A stretch of DNA of 33,921 bases from Bacteroidota bacterium (GCA_039111535.1 JBCCIM010000049.1:1-33921), one strand, 5' to 3'. Positions 20,962 through 31,039 are shown, counted from the first letter of the stretch. Translations and numbers: made by a program. Notes: generated from the letters alone by a model not told the origin.

Positions 20962-22992
20962 CTATTTCAAGGGGAGGTGTAGGGTGAACGTAGTGCCACC
21001 CGCAGGGCGCGACATGACAGATACGCGTCCATTGTGCGCTTCCATTGTTTTTTTGACGATACTCAACCCAATGCCGTTGCCTTTTATCTGAGCAGCGCGA
21101 ACTGCCGGCCCACGGAAGAAATCTTCAAAAATATGTGGCAGGTCATCCTGGGGGATGCCGATCCCTTTGTCTGAAACACTAACCTGGATTTCTGAGCCTT
21201 TGCCATTTTTATGGACTGCGGTGTAAACACCAAGCCAGCGGTTGCCATTACTGTATTTGATGGCATTGTGAATAAGGTTGCAGAGGGCCGCATGCAGGGA
21301 TCGTTTATCGCCTTCAACCGGAGGCAGGTGATCTGCAACCGACAGGTCTACCTCAAAGTTTTTGGTTTCTATAGACTCTTTACACGCATCAAGAGCATTG
21401 TGCACCAGGTCCGGTACGAGCATGGATTCGCGTTTGAAGGTTTTGTCGGGAGACAGCACGCCGGCCAGCTCCAGAATTTGCTCAACCATATCGGTTAAAC
21501 GTGTGGCTTCTTTGCGAATCAGATGCCCATATTTCTGCATGCGATCGGGTTCGCTTACCACGCCATCAGCAAGATTGTCTGCAGCAGATTTGATTACAGA
21601 AAGCGGGGTGCGTAATTCGTGGGACACCCCGGTGACAAAACCCATTTGCCGGTCTGCCAGCCATTGTGCTTTCCGGGTTGAGATGTAAATGACTACTATT
21701 GCAAACCCGAGAATCAGCAAAATACCAAAACTCAGCCCCAGGTTGCGCCAGCGGTTTGCTGCAACGGATGCTTCCAGTGAACCAGTTTTATGTCGCAACC
21801 GCAAAAGCCAGGCATTCGCGGGGCTGGGATTTATGGTGGTTCTGGATGCGGTTGATGTGGCTGGTGTGGAGGCTGAAGGTGTTGCGGATGCCGTTTGTGT
21901 AAGGTTGGTCAGTGCAACCAGCAAATCCTCTGCAGTCAGGTCGCCTTTGTAGTCGTCTTCCTGGGCCAGCCTGATGATGGCCTGCAGCGGGAAGTCTGTA
22001 TACAGCTCCGGTGATTCCACTACAAAGCTGTCCCGAATGGCCGGCTGCCAGGCCCTGCTTACCTGCCCGAAAAGCGAATCGGCCACCATTTGGTCGCGTT
22101 CGATTAGCGATGCATAGCCAAAGGCAAGGCGGGAAGCAGACGGGAATCTGTTCCACCGGAGTCTGCCAACACTTGCTTCGGCGTCAGGGGTGTCAAATTG
22201 TTCAAGCTGTAGTGTGGAGTCAGACTGGTATAGAATGTTGGGCGGATCGCTTGCACTGATAATCATCAGATCAACGTCATCTGCCACATTGAAAAACTCA
22301 TCCTGCAGCTCAGGGAAAAAGGTCTCAGCAAGAAACGCTTTGTTTAGTGTGAGGAGCGTGTGGCCGGCGCGGCCGCTACTGGTTGCATTCAGGTTGGCGA
22401 GTAGCTCAGGGGACGAAAGCTCATCATCGATCGAAACAGGAATGGGAATGGCCGGTGTTTCAGCCATCAGTTTGGCACTACGGTACGCAAACTCGTCATC
22501 GCTCAACGTATCTGGCGCTGATTGCGGGTTGTATGCTTCTATTTGGCGTTGATTACGTTCGATGAAGTAGGCTTTCCAGCCCGTCAGATGTGCCGGCCAG
22601 GGCTCCATTTCCAATTTGCCATCTGCCGGCTCAAAGCGGTACAGGCAAAGCTCCTGGTTGTCATCGTAATCAACCCAGTAAATTTGCTCAATCAGGTCAG
22701 GGCGGGCGACGCGGGAGGACCAATATTGATAGTTGAGGCTTAACTCTCGCGAAATTTGTTCGAGAGAACCAGTAAAGCTCACGCGGAATGCAAATTGCGC
22801 CGGCGACAATTCCTGGTTCACCGCTTCGCTGAACAGTTCAGCGCTTGTTTGCATGTTAGACCGTAGGCGCTCGACCTCGTTGTCGCTTAACTGGCCAATC
22901 CAGTGGTATTGCAGGAAAGCCAGGATAGGGAGCAATGCGATCAGGCCGATGATGACCAGAAGCATCAACTTGTTGCGGCGGATGTCTTGCAT
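20962..22992 (-). CDS. Membrane sensor histidine kinase
   Basis: The 676-residue protein has an N-terminal membrane span (about residues 9-27), a large extracytoplasmic domain of about 390 residues, and a second span (about 418-438). The cytoplasmic kinase core follows. H458 in VTGVSHELRTPLSVIKSAADN is the phosphorylation site. The HATPase domain shows LIHNAIKYSNGN (N box), VSDKGIGIPQDD (G1), FEDFFRGP and GNGIGLSIVKK (G2). No PAS or HAMP domain is evident. The sensor domain has a Ser/Thr/Ala-rich low-complexity linker near residues 366-390 just before the second span. It lies 12 bp upstream of the response regulator gene and should phosphorylate that protein. The signal is unknown, but the domain size suggests a periplasmic ligand or protein partner. 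Confidence 0.93.
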   Translation of the reverse strand: MQDIRRNKLMLLVIIGLIALLPILAFLQYHWIGQLSDNEVERLRSNMQTSAELFSEAVNQELSPAQFAFRVSFTGSLEQISRELSLNYQYWSSRVARPDLIEQIYWVDYDDNQELCLYRFEPADGKLEMEPWPAHLTGWKAYFIERNQRQIEAYNPQSAPDTLSDDEFAYRSAKLMAETPAIPIPVSIDDELSSPELLANLNATSSGRAGHTLLTLNKAFLAETFFPELQDEFFNVADDVDLMIISASDPPNILYQSDSTLQLEQFDTPDAEASVGRLRWNRFPSASRLAFGYASLIERDQMVADSLFGQVSRAWQPAIRDSFVVESPELYTDFPLQAIIRLAQEDDYKGDLTAEDLLVALTNLTQTASATPSASTPATSTASRTTINPSPANAWLLRLRHKTGSLEASVAANRWRNLGLSFGILLILGFAIVVIYISTRKAQWLADRQMGFVTGVSHELRTPLSVIKSAADNLADGVVSEPDRMQKYGHLIRKEATRLTDMVEQILELAGVLSPDKTFKRESMLVPDLVHNALDACKESIETKNFEVDLSVADHLPPVEGDKRSLHAALCNLIHNAIKYSNGNRWLGVYTAVHKNGKGSEIQVSVSDKGIGIPQDDLPHIFEDFFRGPAVRAAQIKGNGIGLSIVKKTMEAHNGRVSVMSRPAGGTTFTLHLPLK

Positions 22993-23248
22993 AGGAATGA
23001 TCGCTTCGTCAGGGACTGAACTTGCACAGGAATGGGGCCGGCAACTTAAGCCAAAATCCTGAATGTTGAGATAAAGTTGCTACGGAAGCTGTAATATCCT
23101 GTTTCTCGGCGGAATTTGAATTTACATCCTTAACAAAGCTTTAACGCGCGCCCTGTTACTTTTTAGAGAAGCGTGTGTAAGAGGGCTGTTAAAAAAATCG
23201 TACTTTAGTGCAGCAAGTATAGCTGTTATCAGAATATTTACCCCTTGC

Positions 23249-24667
23249 ATGGAGCGAAAAACCAAAATTGTATCTACGCTGGGTCCTGCATCTTCGGATA
23301 TGGATACCATCATCGGCCTGCTTGAAGCCGGCGTCAATGTTTTCCGGATGAACTTTTCTCACGGGACACACGACGAGCACCGCGAACGGATCATCTATGC
23401 AAGGGACGCTGCCCGGAAGTTGGGCAAAGAGATTGCAATCCTGCAGGACCTGCAAGGCCCGAAAATCAGGGTAGGCGAGGTTGAAAATGGTGCTATTCTG
23501 CTGCACAAAGGCAGTCAGCTTGTACTCACTACACAGGAAGCTGAGGCCTACGAGCCAGGCACTGTGTTTGTGAGTTACCCGACGTTGCCAGAAGATGTTG
23601 AGTTGGGCGGACGCATCCTGCTTGACGATGGCCTATTGGAATTGAAGGTGCTTGATACAACCGCGCACGATGTTATTACAGAAGTGGTTGTTGGGGGGCC
23701 GTTGCGGTCGCGAAAGGGGGTGAACCTGCCCCATCTGCGGGCTTCGATGCCGGCGTTGACCGAGAAAGACCTCGCGGATCTGGAGTTTGGGCTTTCCATG
23801 GAAGTAGATCTTATTGCGCTGTCTTTTGTGCGCGATGAGTCGGATGTGGAGGATCTTGTCCAGCGAATACGCAATTCGGGCAAGCAAATCAGTGTGATTG
23901 CAAAAATTGAAAAGCCGGAAGCGGTCCGTAAAATCGACCAGATCCTTGATCAGGCAGACGGTATCATGGTAGCCCGCGGTGACCTGGGTATCGAAATGCC
24001 CATGGAAATGGTGCCCGGTACGCAAAAGCGCATTATTCTGAAGTGCCGGCAGGCAGCAAAGCCAGTGATCACTGCAACGCAGATGCTCGAAAGTATGATC
24101 GAGAACCCGCGTCCAACCCGCGCTGAAGCCAGTGATGTGGCAAATGCAGTACTTGACGGCAGTGACGCCCTGATGCTGTCGGGGGAAACAGCCGTGGGTA
24201 AACACCCAATTCGGGTAGTTGAGGCTATGGATAGCATCATTCGCGAAGCTGAACGGCAGGAATTGGATCATTCCCTGGGTGCAAATGCTGACTGGGTATC
24301 AGATTCCCTTACAGATGCCATTTCCTATAATGCGTACGAAGTAGCAGAACGGGTTGGTGCACGCGCCATTGCTTGCCTTACCAGTTCGGGTACCACTGCG
24401 CGTTCTATTGCAAGGCATCGCCCTAATACCCCCATCTTTGCCTTTACAAACCACGCAAATGTTGTACAGCAATTGGCACTCACATGGGGAACAAATGGCT
24501 TTGCAATTCCTTTTCAACGAGATACGGATGGCGGTGTAAAGCTGGTCCTTGAGATTTTGAAATCTAAAGGATTGGTAAACTCGGGTGACCGGGTTGTGAT
24601 TACCGCCGGTATGCCACTCCCTGCCAGAGGGCGTACCAATATGATTCAAGTTAGCCAGGTTGATTAA
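23249..24667 (+). CDS. pyk: Pyruvate kinase
   Basis: The 472-residue enzyme makes pyruvate and ATP from phosphoenolpyruvate and ADP in the last step of glycolysis, in the cytoplasm. Family blocks occur in order: RKTKIVSTLGPASSD at the start, VFRMNFSHG (K+/Mg site), LQDLQGPKIRVG, the catalytic IAKIEKPEAV with its Lys, GIMVARGDLGIEMP (metal-binding Glu/Asp), and TATQMLESMI...PTRAEASDVANAVLDGSDALMLSGETA. The C-terminal domain carries ACLTSSGTTARSIARHRP. Length is typical for bacterial enzymes without an extra PEP-utiliser domain. No clear Shine-Dalgarno precedes ATG 23249. The TPR lipoprotein gene follows 65 bp later on the same strand without an obvious terminator. Confidence 0.98.
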   Translation: MERKTKIVSTLGPASSDMDTIIGLLEAGVNVFRMNFSHGTHDEHRERIIYARDAARKLGKEIAILQDLQGPKIRVGEVENGAILLHKGSQLVLTTQEAEAYEPGTVFVSYPTLPEDVELGGRILLDDGLLELKVLDTTAHDVITEVVVGGPLRSRKGVNLPHLRASMPALTEKDLADLEFGLSMEVDLIALSFVRDESDVEDLVQRIRNSGKQISVIAKIEKPEAVRKIDQILDQADGIMVARGDLGIEMPMEMVPGTQKRIILKCRQAAKPVITATQMLESMIENPRPTRAEASDVANAVLDGSDALMLSGETAVGKHPIRVVEAMDSIIREAERQELDHSLGANADWVSDSLTDAISYNAYEVAERVGARAIACLTSSGTTARSIARHRPNTPIFAFTNHANVVQQLALTWGTNGFAIPFQRDTDGGVKLVLEILKSKGLVNSGDRVVITAGMPLPARGRTNMIQVSQVD

Positions 24668-24732
24668 ACGCTATACGAAACACACTGCTACCACCTCAAG
24701 CATAAGCTGACAACCTAATAGCTGCAGATTCA

Positions 24733-27700
24733 ATGCTGTTTCGTGCATTTTCATACTGTTTGATCCTGTTCGTCCTCTCTGGATGCAACCGGGGTGGATT
24801 CGTGGGCAAGCGCCTCGATAATTTTACCGCCTATTACAATACTTTCTATAACGCGAAGAAGGAATACCGTACAGGTATCAAAGCCATCGAGCGTGCGGGC
24901 GATAATAATATCAACCGCAACGTCTACCTTTCTGTTTTCCTGACGCCCGAGCGGGTAAGCAGTCAGAATAACTTTGACGAGGCAATCCTGAAAAGCGCTG
25001 ATGTGCTGCGAGAGAACCCGAATTCCAAATGGGTGGATGATGCGCTGCTCCTAATTGGCCAGTCCTATTTCTATCTCAAAAATTATGTAGGTGCTGAGCA
25101 GAAATTCCAGGAAGTGATGGACCTGGGAGGCGAATTGGAAGACGAAGCGCGTTTCTGGCTCGCCCGAACCCTGATTGCCAGTAATACCTACTCCCGTGCT
25201 GCAGACCACCTCGAGGTTAGCCTGAATCGGGAAGGGTTGTCGAAAAAGTGGCAGCCTTACCTGAGTATGCTGCTTGCTGAACTTTATGTCAAGCAGGAAG
25301 CCTGGGCTGATGCGATAACAGCGCTGGAAGGTAGCATCGAGCGAATGAAAGACAAGCGGCTCGCCAGTCGTGCGCAATTTTTACTTGGGCAGATTTATGA
25401 AACGCTTGAACAGTATGGCAATGCTGCCCAGTCTTTTGCAAAAGTACTAAAGTACAAACCTGATTATTCGCTGGTTTACGCCGCGCAGCTGAGCCGAATC
25501 CGCATTGAAGGGTTTCATGGGGACAAAGAGCTTGCGATGCGCTTGCTCCGAGGCATGGAGCGGGATGATAAAAATTTTGAAAGCCGCGCGGAGATGATGT
25601 ATTACCGCGGCCGCATTATCCAGGAAATGGGCCGGCCCGAAGAAGCGTATGATGTGTACGATGCCCTACTCTTTACAGATGACCGTACCCTGAATGCAAG
25701 CACCATGCGCGGACCAATACACTATGCATTGGGAGAGTTGTATCGGGATTCGTACAGCGATTTCTCCTACGCTGCTGCACACTTTGATACATCAAAAACT
25801 GGTATGGCAACGGCGTTACGCTCGGGTATTAGCAGTACAGCCATCCAGAATTTGCAGTATGCACCCGAAGCGGTGACCGATGCAGATCGTCAGGCAGAAG
25901 TATTTGGCAGCTTTGCTGATGTATATGATGAAATTGCACATCTCGACTCGTTGCTTTACCTCAGCGATATGGACGAGGAGTCATTTGATGCCTTTATACT
26001 GGAGTTGAGAAAGCAGCGGGCTGCTGAAATGGCCGAAGAGCAGCGCGAAATAGCCCGCCGGCAAGCAGAACAAGGCTTTCGCAATATTTCGACTGCTGGT
26101 GGGTTACAGGAAGGCAAAGTGATTGACGGGCCTTATAGCGGCACCGGCGACAAAGAATCGGGTTTTCTATTCTATAAAGACCAGATCCAGGTGCAGGAAA
26201 GCCGGATTTCGTTTATCACCCTTTGGGGAGACCGGCCCCATGTGCCAAACTGGCGCCGGCTCGATGCCATTCAGGGTGCAAACAGCGTTGTGGCCGCTGA
26301 TGATACGTCTGCCGTTGAAGGAACGCAGCGCGTCGTGGACCTGATTGATGAAGAGTTTCTGCCCGTTGTAGATTATTCTGATGTACCCCGTACGCCAGAA
26401 CATGTAGCGGAAGTAGAGGAAGATTTGGCGCTTGTGCGCTATGAATTGGCCAACGTGTTATTCTTATCCATGGAGCGTCCGGATTCTGCTGCTGCATGGT
26501 ATCGCCTCGTGATTGACGAAGCCCATCATACCTCCGTCGCACAGCGCGCTTTTTATGCACTTGCTGAAGTGCAGCGCGCCCTCGGGGATGAAGAAGCAGC
26601 CTCCCGGTTATACCAGGAGGTTGTAGCAAATTACCCGGACTCCGATTTTGCAAACCAGGCACGCGAACGCCTTGGTTTGGCGCCTGTAGCTGCCGTTGAA
26701 ACGGATACCCTTGCCCTTGCTGAAATTGCATACGCTAGTGCCTATGACAGGTGGCAGGAGCAAGATTACGAGCAAGCCGTCTCTGAGATGGTGTTGCTGG
26801 CTTCAAACTATGAAGTTTCTGAGGTTGCGCCGCGTGCCTTGCTGGCAACCGGCTCTATTTACCTGGAATGGGCAGATCGCGCGCAACTGGATGTCCGCGC
26901 CCTGCCATTGCCATTGGTGCCCGATTCTTTGCTCTGGTCGCATGGGATGGTTGACACAACCTCTGTATTGACAGCACCTGTCGATGCGGCAGATGATGTG
27001 CAGCCATTTGCCGGCGTTGATACCTCAAATCCGGCTTTTCTTGGCGGCGGCAGATTGGTACTTGAGGCTGATTCACTCCAGCAGGAATCTGAGCGGTTAT
27101 ACGAGATGTCAGATTCACTCTATGTTTTATCTGATAGTTATTACGGCCAGGATGACAAACAAACCTTGTCTGATTCGCTTTATAAAGTCTCAGAAGCAAC
27201 CCAGTTGCGTTCAGATTTGCTGTTGCAACGGGCTGATTCCATCCGGACAATGGGGCAGGGGATGTTGAGCGGGCTTGGCCTGAATAGCCCAGACGTGTCC
27301 CAGTTGCGCGATGCCCTTTACCCGAAAGTTGATACGGGGCGCGATGAAAACGGCGTGATTACCTATGGGAAGTACCTGAAGCTAGAAGGCCTCTTCTCAA
27401 ATATTAAAGAGCGTTTCCCGCAGACGCCGCATGCAGATTATGCGGACCAGATGCTGCGTGCCATGATTGAGTTGCGGCCGCTTGAGGATACGACGATAGT
27501 CCAGGAACTGGCGCAGGAAGATTTGCAGCGGCAGTATGATGAAATGCCTGAAGATGAGCGGTATATCCGATTACCAGGCGAAATTGATCTGACAGGAGAA
27601 GGCTGGACGCTTATTGTTGCGTCGTTTTCCGAACAGGAACGCGCCGCCGTCGTTGTAGAGGAGTACACAACCAAAGGCTTTAAGTCTACCATCCTCAAGG

Positions 27701-27828
27701 GCGGAACGAAATATCGGGTTGGTGTAGGCCAATACCCTGATTTGCTTACCGCCAAGGCCGGACTTGAAAAGTTTAGGGAAGAGTTGCCACCAAGTACCTG
27801 GTTTCTAGATATCCAGAAAGTCAGGTAA
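24733..27828 (+). CDS. PorW/SprE-like TPR lipoprotein with C-terminal SPOR domain
   Basis: The 1031-residue protein starts with a lipoprotein signal (lipobox LSGC, Cys18). The mature N-terminus, RLDNFTAYYNTFYNAKKEYRTG, resembles the opening of PorW/SprE lipoproteins of the type IX secretion and gliding machinery. Several TPR-like helical pairs follow (NPNSKWVDDALLLIGQSYFY, ASRAQFLLGQIYETLEQYGN), with further repeats around residues 555-720. A heptad-like SDSLY-rich stretch lies at about 777-840. The last 75 residues (about 956-1031) form a SPOR domain (GWTLIVASFSEQERAAVVVEEY...YRVGVGQYPD), which binds denuded peptidoglycan at division sites in other bacteria. A T9SS cargo protein elsewhere in the window fits a T9SS role, but PorW orthology is an inference. 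The domain calls are firmer. Confidence 0.82.
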   Translation: MLFRAFSYCLILFVLSGCNRGGFVGKRLDNFTAYYNTFYNAKKEYRTGIKAIERAGDNNINRNVYLSVFLTPERVSSQNNFDEAILKSADVLRENPNSKWVDDALLLIGQSYFYLKNYVGAEQKFQEVMDLGGELEDEARFWLARTLIASNTYSRAADHLEVSLNREGLSKKWQPYLSMLLAELYVKQEAWADAITALEGSIERMKDKRLASRAQFLLGQIYETLEQYGNAAQSFAKVLKYKPDYSLVYAAQLSRIRIEGFHGDKELAMRLLRGMERDDKNFESRAEMMYYRGRIIQEMGRPEEAYDVYDALLFTDDRTLNASTMRGPIHYALGELYRDSYSDFSYAAAHFDTSKTGMATALRSGISSTAIQNLQYAPEAVTDADRQAEVFGSFADVYDEIAHLDSLLYLSDMDEESFDAFILELRKQRAAEMAEEQREIARRQAEQGFRNISTAGGLQEGKVIDGPYSGTGDKESGFLFYKDQIQVQESRISFITLWGDRPHVPNWRRLDAIQGANSVVAADDTSAVEGTQRVVDLIDEEFLPVVDYSDVPRTPEHVAEVEEDLALVRYELANVLFLSMERPDSAAAWYRLVIDEAHHTSVAQRAFYALAEVQRALGDEEAASRLYQEVVANYPDSDFANQARERLGLAPVAAVETDTLALAEIAYASAYDRWQEQDYEQAVSEMVLLASNYEVSEVAPRALLATGSIYLEWADRAQLDVRALPLPLVPDSLLWSHGMVDTTSVLTAPVDAADDVQPFAGVDTSNPAFLGGGRLVLEADSLQQESERLYEMSDSLYVLSDSYYGQDDKQTLSDSLYKVSEATQLRSDLLLQRADSIRTMGQGMLSGLGLNSPDVSQLRDALYPKVDTGRDENGVITYGKYLKLEGLFSNIKERFPQTPHADYADQMLRAMIELRPLEDTTIVQELAQEDLQRQYDEMPEDERYIRLPGEIDLTGEGWTLIVASFSEQERAAVVVEEYTTKGFKSTILKGGTKYRVGVGQYPDLLTAKAGLEKFREELPPSTWFLDIQKVR

Positions 27829-28175
27829 TCAGAAATACCATCTGCGCGAATCTACGCACGTGGTACGACCGTATACAGGAACCAGAACCGTTGCTGCGTG
27901 GTTCGGCTAGAACCCCTTGGATCGAAATAAATGTAATTGGTTGATTTAGGTACAGATCCAATGCGGCAGCATTGCGTTATGGTGAGTGCGAGATTCAATT
28001 TCTCTACGCTGGAAATTGTGCCTGCATTCGCTGTGATACCTAGATGCGGCCTGCAATCTAGTAGTCACGAAAGCAGAACAACCCGGTTGCACAGTTCAAT
28101 TGTACATCCCGGTTCTTTTTTGTGATGTGCAGTGCCGTTTTTTAATCCACATTCAATTAATAGTGGTTTGTCCTT
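27829..28175. other. Intergenic region upstream of ftsH
   Basis: This 347-bp gap lies between the PorW-like gene and ftsH. It has three copies of GAACC (27879-27883, 27885-27889, 27910-27914) around a single GGTTC (27900-27904), so mutually exclusive short hairpins are possible. A possible terminator with a T-run lies at 28075-28121. The ftsH promoter should lie in the last 60 bp, which are A/T-rich, but no clear motif stands out. I see no tRNA and no convincing ORF. Confidence 0.4.
28075..28121 (+). terminator. Possible weak terminator before ftsH
   Basis: AGAA (28075-28078) and CCGG (28083-28086) can pair with CCGG (28109-28112) and TTCT (28113-28116), with a 4-nt bulge (CAAC) and a long loop. 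A run of six T's follows at 28116-28121. The interrupted stem makes this only a tentative terminator for transcription coming from the PorW-like gene. Confidence 0.3.
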
Positions 28176-30215
28176 ATGGCGCAAGATGAGCGCGACAAGC
28201 TGGATTATAAGCCCTCAGGGAAAGATGGGGACGGGTCCCGCCCGTCTTCCGGTAGAAATAAGTTTTCCCTCTGGATTTATCTTATCGTATTCCTCGCCCT
28301 TTTAGCCAATTTCTTCTTTTTCCTGAGCGGAGAAGAGCAGAATGCACTCGATTACAGTGCTTTCCTGGAGTACGTGGATAAAGGGTACATTGAGGAAGTA
28401 GAAATTATTGGTGACACCCGCATCTTGGGTACCTACACGGTGCAGGCCGTGGAAGAGGGGCACGTAGAACTGGCAACACCCCGCCAGGATTTCCTCGGGG
28501 GAAGCAATGAAGATGCCCGCCGGCGCTTTGTGACTACAAAGCCTAATGAGGAGCCTGTTGTAGAGCTGCTGCGGTCGAAAGATGTAACTTTCAGCTTTAA
28601 GCAAGAGAACAACTGGTTCGGCGGCATGCTCACCTGGGTTTTCCCGCTGATCATCATTGTTGCACTCTGGATGTTTCTGATCCGGAGAATGAATCCAGGG
28701 TCACAGGTACTGAACATCGGCAAGAACAAAGCTGTCTTGTTTGATGCAATGGGTGATCAAACGATCACTTTTAAAGACGTCGCCGGCCTGGATGAAGCAA
28801 AAGAAGAAGTTGTAGAAGTTGTAGAATTCCTGAAGAGCCCTAAAAAGTTCACACGCCTTGGTGGTAAACTGCCGAAAGGTGTGTTACTGGTTGGCCCTCC
28901 GGGCACAGGTAAAACATTGCTCGCAAAGGCGGTAGCCGGAGAAGCAGGCACACCATTCTTCTCCCTTTCTTGTTCAGATTTTGTCGAAATGTTTGTTGGT
29001 GTAGGTGCTGCCCGTGTGCGAGACCTGTTCCGCCAGGCAAAGGAAAAGGCACCCTGTATCATCTTTATTGATGAAATTGATGCCATCGGACGCTCGCGCG
29101 GCCGCGGTATGATGATGGGCGCCAACGATGAGCGGGAGAACACCCTCAACCAGATCCTGGTGGAGATGGATGGCTTTAATACCGACAAGGGTGTAATCAT
29201 TATGGCTGCAACGAACCGGCCAGACGTGCTCGATTCAGCACTGCTGCGTCCTGGTCGTTTTGATCGCCAGATTCTGATCGATAAGCCAGATCGCCGCGAG
29301 CGTGAAGAAATTTTCCAGGTGCATACGCGTAATCTGATTATTTCTGATGACGTGGACATGGCGATTCTTGCCAGCCAGACACCTGGGTTTGCAGGTGCTG
29401 AAATTGCCAATGTCTGTAATGAAGCTGCAATCCTCGCTGCAAGACGCGACAAGACAGCTATCGGCCCAGACGACTTTGAGCATGCCATTGATCGTGTGAT
29501 CGGTGGCCTGGAAAAGAAAAACAAGCTTATCTCGCCAGAAGAGCGAGAGATTGTTGCGTACCACGAAGCCGGCCATGCTATCACAGGCTGGTTCCTCAAA
29601 TACTCTGACCCCGTAGTCAAGGTCTCTATTGTACCGCGCGGCCTTGCTGCACTCGGGTATGCACAGTATTTGCCTGAAGAGCGTTACCTGTATACCAAAG
29701 AAGCTTTGCAGGATCGCATGACGATGGCCATTGGTGGGCGCGTAGCTGAGGAGATTGTCTTCGGACGGATTACAACCGGTGCGCAGAACGACCTCGAGCG
29801 GATCACCAAAATGGCTTACGCCATGGTAATCGATTATGGCATGAGTGAGAAGATTGGGAATATCAGCTTTAACATCTCAGGCAGAGGAGAGGAGAGCCCG
29901 ATGTTCGATAAGCCGTACTCAGATGAGACTGCGCGACTAATCGATATTGAGGTCAAAGAGATTATCGAAGGCGTACGCGAGGCCGCACACAGATTGCTGC
30001 GTGAGAAGCGCGCTAAACTGGATGAATTGGCAAAAGCCTTGTTGAAGAAAGAAGTGCTTGGACCAAAAGATCTCGTTGAGATTCTTGGTGACCGTCCGTA
30101 TGGGGAGTATGTGTCGATGAACGGATACAACAACGGCAAGCCTGTTGCGGTTGCTGAAGAGTCTGCTGAGGGTGATACACCGGATTTGAGCGAAGAGCCG
30201 GCAGCGGACGCCTAG
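28176..30215 (+). CDS. ftsH: ATP-dependent zinc metalloprotease FtsH
   Basis: The 679-residue protein is a full-length FtsH, the membrane-anchored AAA+ protease that degrades misfolded membrane proteins and selected regulators. Two membrane spans (about residues 31-50 and 151-168) frame a periplasmic domain. The AAA module has Walker A GPPGTGKT (240-247), Walker B IIFIDE (295-300), the pore motif FVGVGAAR and the second region of homology [20 protein letters not shown]. The zinc protease motif HEAGH is at 463-467, with the distal Asp ligand in [14 protein letters not shown]. The hydrophilic 28-residue N-terminal tail and acidic C-terminal tail are lineage-type extensions. The gene stands alone between two intergenic regions and ends with a strong terminator. 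Confidence 0.98.
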   Translation: MAQDERDKLDYKPSGKDGDGSRPSSGRNKFSLWIYLIVFLALLANFFFFLSGEEQNALDYSAFLEYVDKGYIEEVEIIGDTRILGTYTVQAVEEGHVELATPRQDFLGGSNEDARRRFVTTKPNEEPVVELLRSKDVTFSFKQENNWFGGMLTWVFPLIIIVALWMFLIRRMNPGSQVLNIGKNKAVLFDAMGDQTITFKDVAGLDEAKEEVVEVVEFLKSPKKFTRLGGKLPKGVLLVGPPGTGKTLLAKAVAGEAGTPFFSLSCSDFVEMFVGVGAARVRDLFRQAKEKAPCIIFIDEIDAIGRSRGRGMMMGANDERENTLNQILVEMDGFNTDKGVIIMAATNRPDVLDSALLRPGRFDRQILIDKPDRREREEIFQVHTRNLIISDDVDMAILASQTPGFAGAEIANVCNEAAILAARRDKTAIGPDDFEHAIDRVIGGLEKKNKLISPEEREIVAYHEAGHAITGWFLKYSDPVVKVSIVPRGLAALGYAQYLPEERYLYTKEALQDRMTMAIGGRVAEEIVFGRITTGAQNDLERITKMAYAMVIDYGMSEKIGNISFNISGRGEESPMFDKPYSDETARLIDIEVKEIIEGVREAAHRLLREKRAKLDELAKALLKKEVLGPKDLVEILGDRPYGEYVSMNGYNNGKPVAVAEESAEGDTPDLSEEPAADA

Positions 30216-30242
30216 CCGCCTTTTTAAAACGTGATTAAAGTT

Positions 30243-30280
30243 AATGCCAGTTGGAGGAACAAGCCTTCAACTGGCATTTT
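30243..30280 (+). terminator. Rho-independent terminator of ftsH
   Basis: AATGCCAGTTGGAGG (30243-30257) pairs with CCTTCAACTGGCATT (30264-30278) over 15 bp with one G·T pair and a 6-nt loop (AACAAG), running into TTTTC. It lies about 28 bp after the ftsH stop codon. The reverse strand also ends in T's after the stem (TTAACTTT), so some two-way activity is possible. Confidence 0.88.
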
Positions 30281-30465
30281 CTATTAAAGCTTTTTGGCAC
30301 GGGCAGCGGGAGAACAAATTGCCTTTGTGTAGATATGATGATGAGTCAATAAGCAAAAAGATATTTATTGCTCTAGTGCTCTATACCAGTGACTCAAAAC
30401 AAGCCCTTCTATAATAGCCATTCTAGAGAAAAAAGCACTTCTTAACGGTATCTTTATCAAAAAGA

Positions 30466-30494
30466 TTGAACAATTCTATTTAGACGAGTATCAT
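30466..30494 (+). promoter_or_regulatory. Candidate promoter for rpsL
   Basis: TTGAAC (30466-30471), a 17-nt spacer and TATCAT (30489-30494) give a plausible -35/-10 arrangement about 85 bp before the rpsL start, inside the A/T-rich leader. Bacteroidota-type housekeeping promoters use a different -7 element (TAnnTTTG), which I do not find here, so this is tentative. Confidence 0.3.
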
Positions 30495-30577
30495 GGAATT
30501 CTGAGCAAAAATTTGAGCCGTCAATGTGGTGGTCATGTTTTTGTCAAATGTAACCTAATCAGAAAAGTTAACACATC

Positions 30578-30952
30578 GTGCCAACAATCCAGCAATTAGT
30601 ACGCAAAGGGCGGGTAAACAAAGTCAAGAAGACGAAGTCCCCTGCTTTGATGAATTGCCCGCAGCGACGTGGTGTTTGTACTCGTGTATATACCACGACG
30701 CCTAAGAAGCCTAACTCTGCTCTGCGGAAGGTGGCAAAAGTTCGTTTGACAAATAGTGTCGAGGTAATCGCGTATATCCCGGGCGAAGGACACAACCTTC
30801 AGGAGCACTCGATTGTACTGGTGCGCGGTGGTCGTGTGAAAGATTTGCCGGGTGTGAAGTACCACATCGTTCGCGGTGCGCTTGATACATCAGGTGTTGA
30901 TGATCGCAGGCAATCGCGCTCGAAGTATGGTGCAAAGCGGCCAAGAAGTTAG
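30578..30952 (+). CDS. rpsL: 30S ribosomal protein S12
   Basis: The 124-residue product is a complete S12 ([12 protein letters not shown] at the start), a decoding-centre protein of the small subunit and the classic site of streptomycin-resistance mutations. The conserved loops are present: [21 protein letters not shown] with the wild-type Lys residues, and [21 protein letters not shown], whose Asp is the usual methylthiolation site. The start codon is GTG (30578), fixed by the universally conserved PTIQQL beginning. It heads the str operon, 87 bp before rpsG. Confidence 0.98.
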   Translation: MPTIQQLVRKGRVNKVKKTKSPALMNCPQRRGVCTRVYTTTPKKPNSALRKVAKVRLTNSVEVIAYIPGEGHNLQEHSIVLVRGGRVKDLPGVKYHIVRGALDTSGVDDRRQSRSKYGAKRPRS

Positions 30953-31039
30953 GCTGTATTTAGGTTTATAAGTATTCGGAAATCTTCTAGATATTTGATC
31001 GATTCAGGGTTTTAGCCTTCCGATCTCAAGACTAAGCTT

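Larger units (their letters stand above)
30216..30577. promoter_or_regulatory. Leader and promoter region of the str operon
   Basis: The first part holds the ftsH terminator (30243-30280). The remaining 300 bp up to rpsL are clearly more A/T-rich than the surroundings and contain CTCTAG/CTAGAG inverted hexamers around 30373 and 30423. No ORF or RNA gene is visible. As this precedes the ribosomal-protein operon, a strong promoter and a translational-control leader are expected here. Confidence 0.5.

Noticed and set aside
27841-27925. tRNA-like element suggested by a GGTTCGG loop
   Set aside because: No acceptor stem, anticodon arm or consistent cloverleaf could be drawn on either strand.
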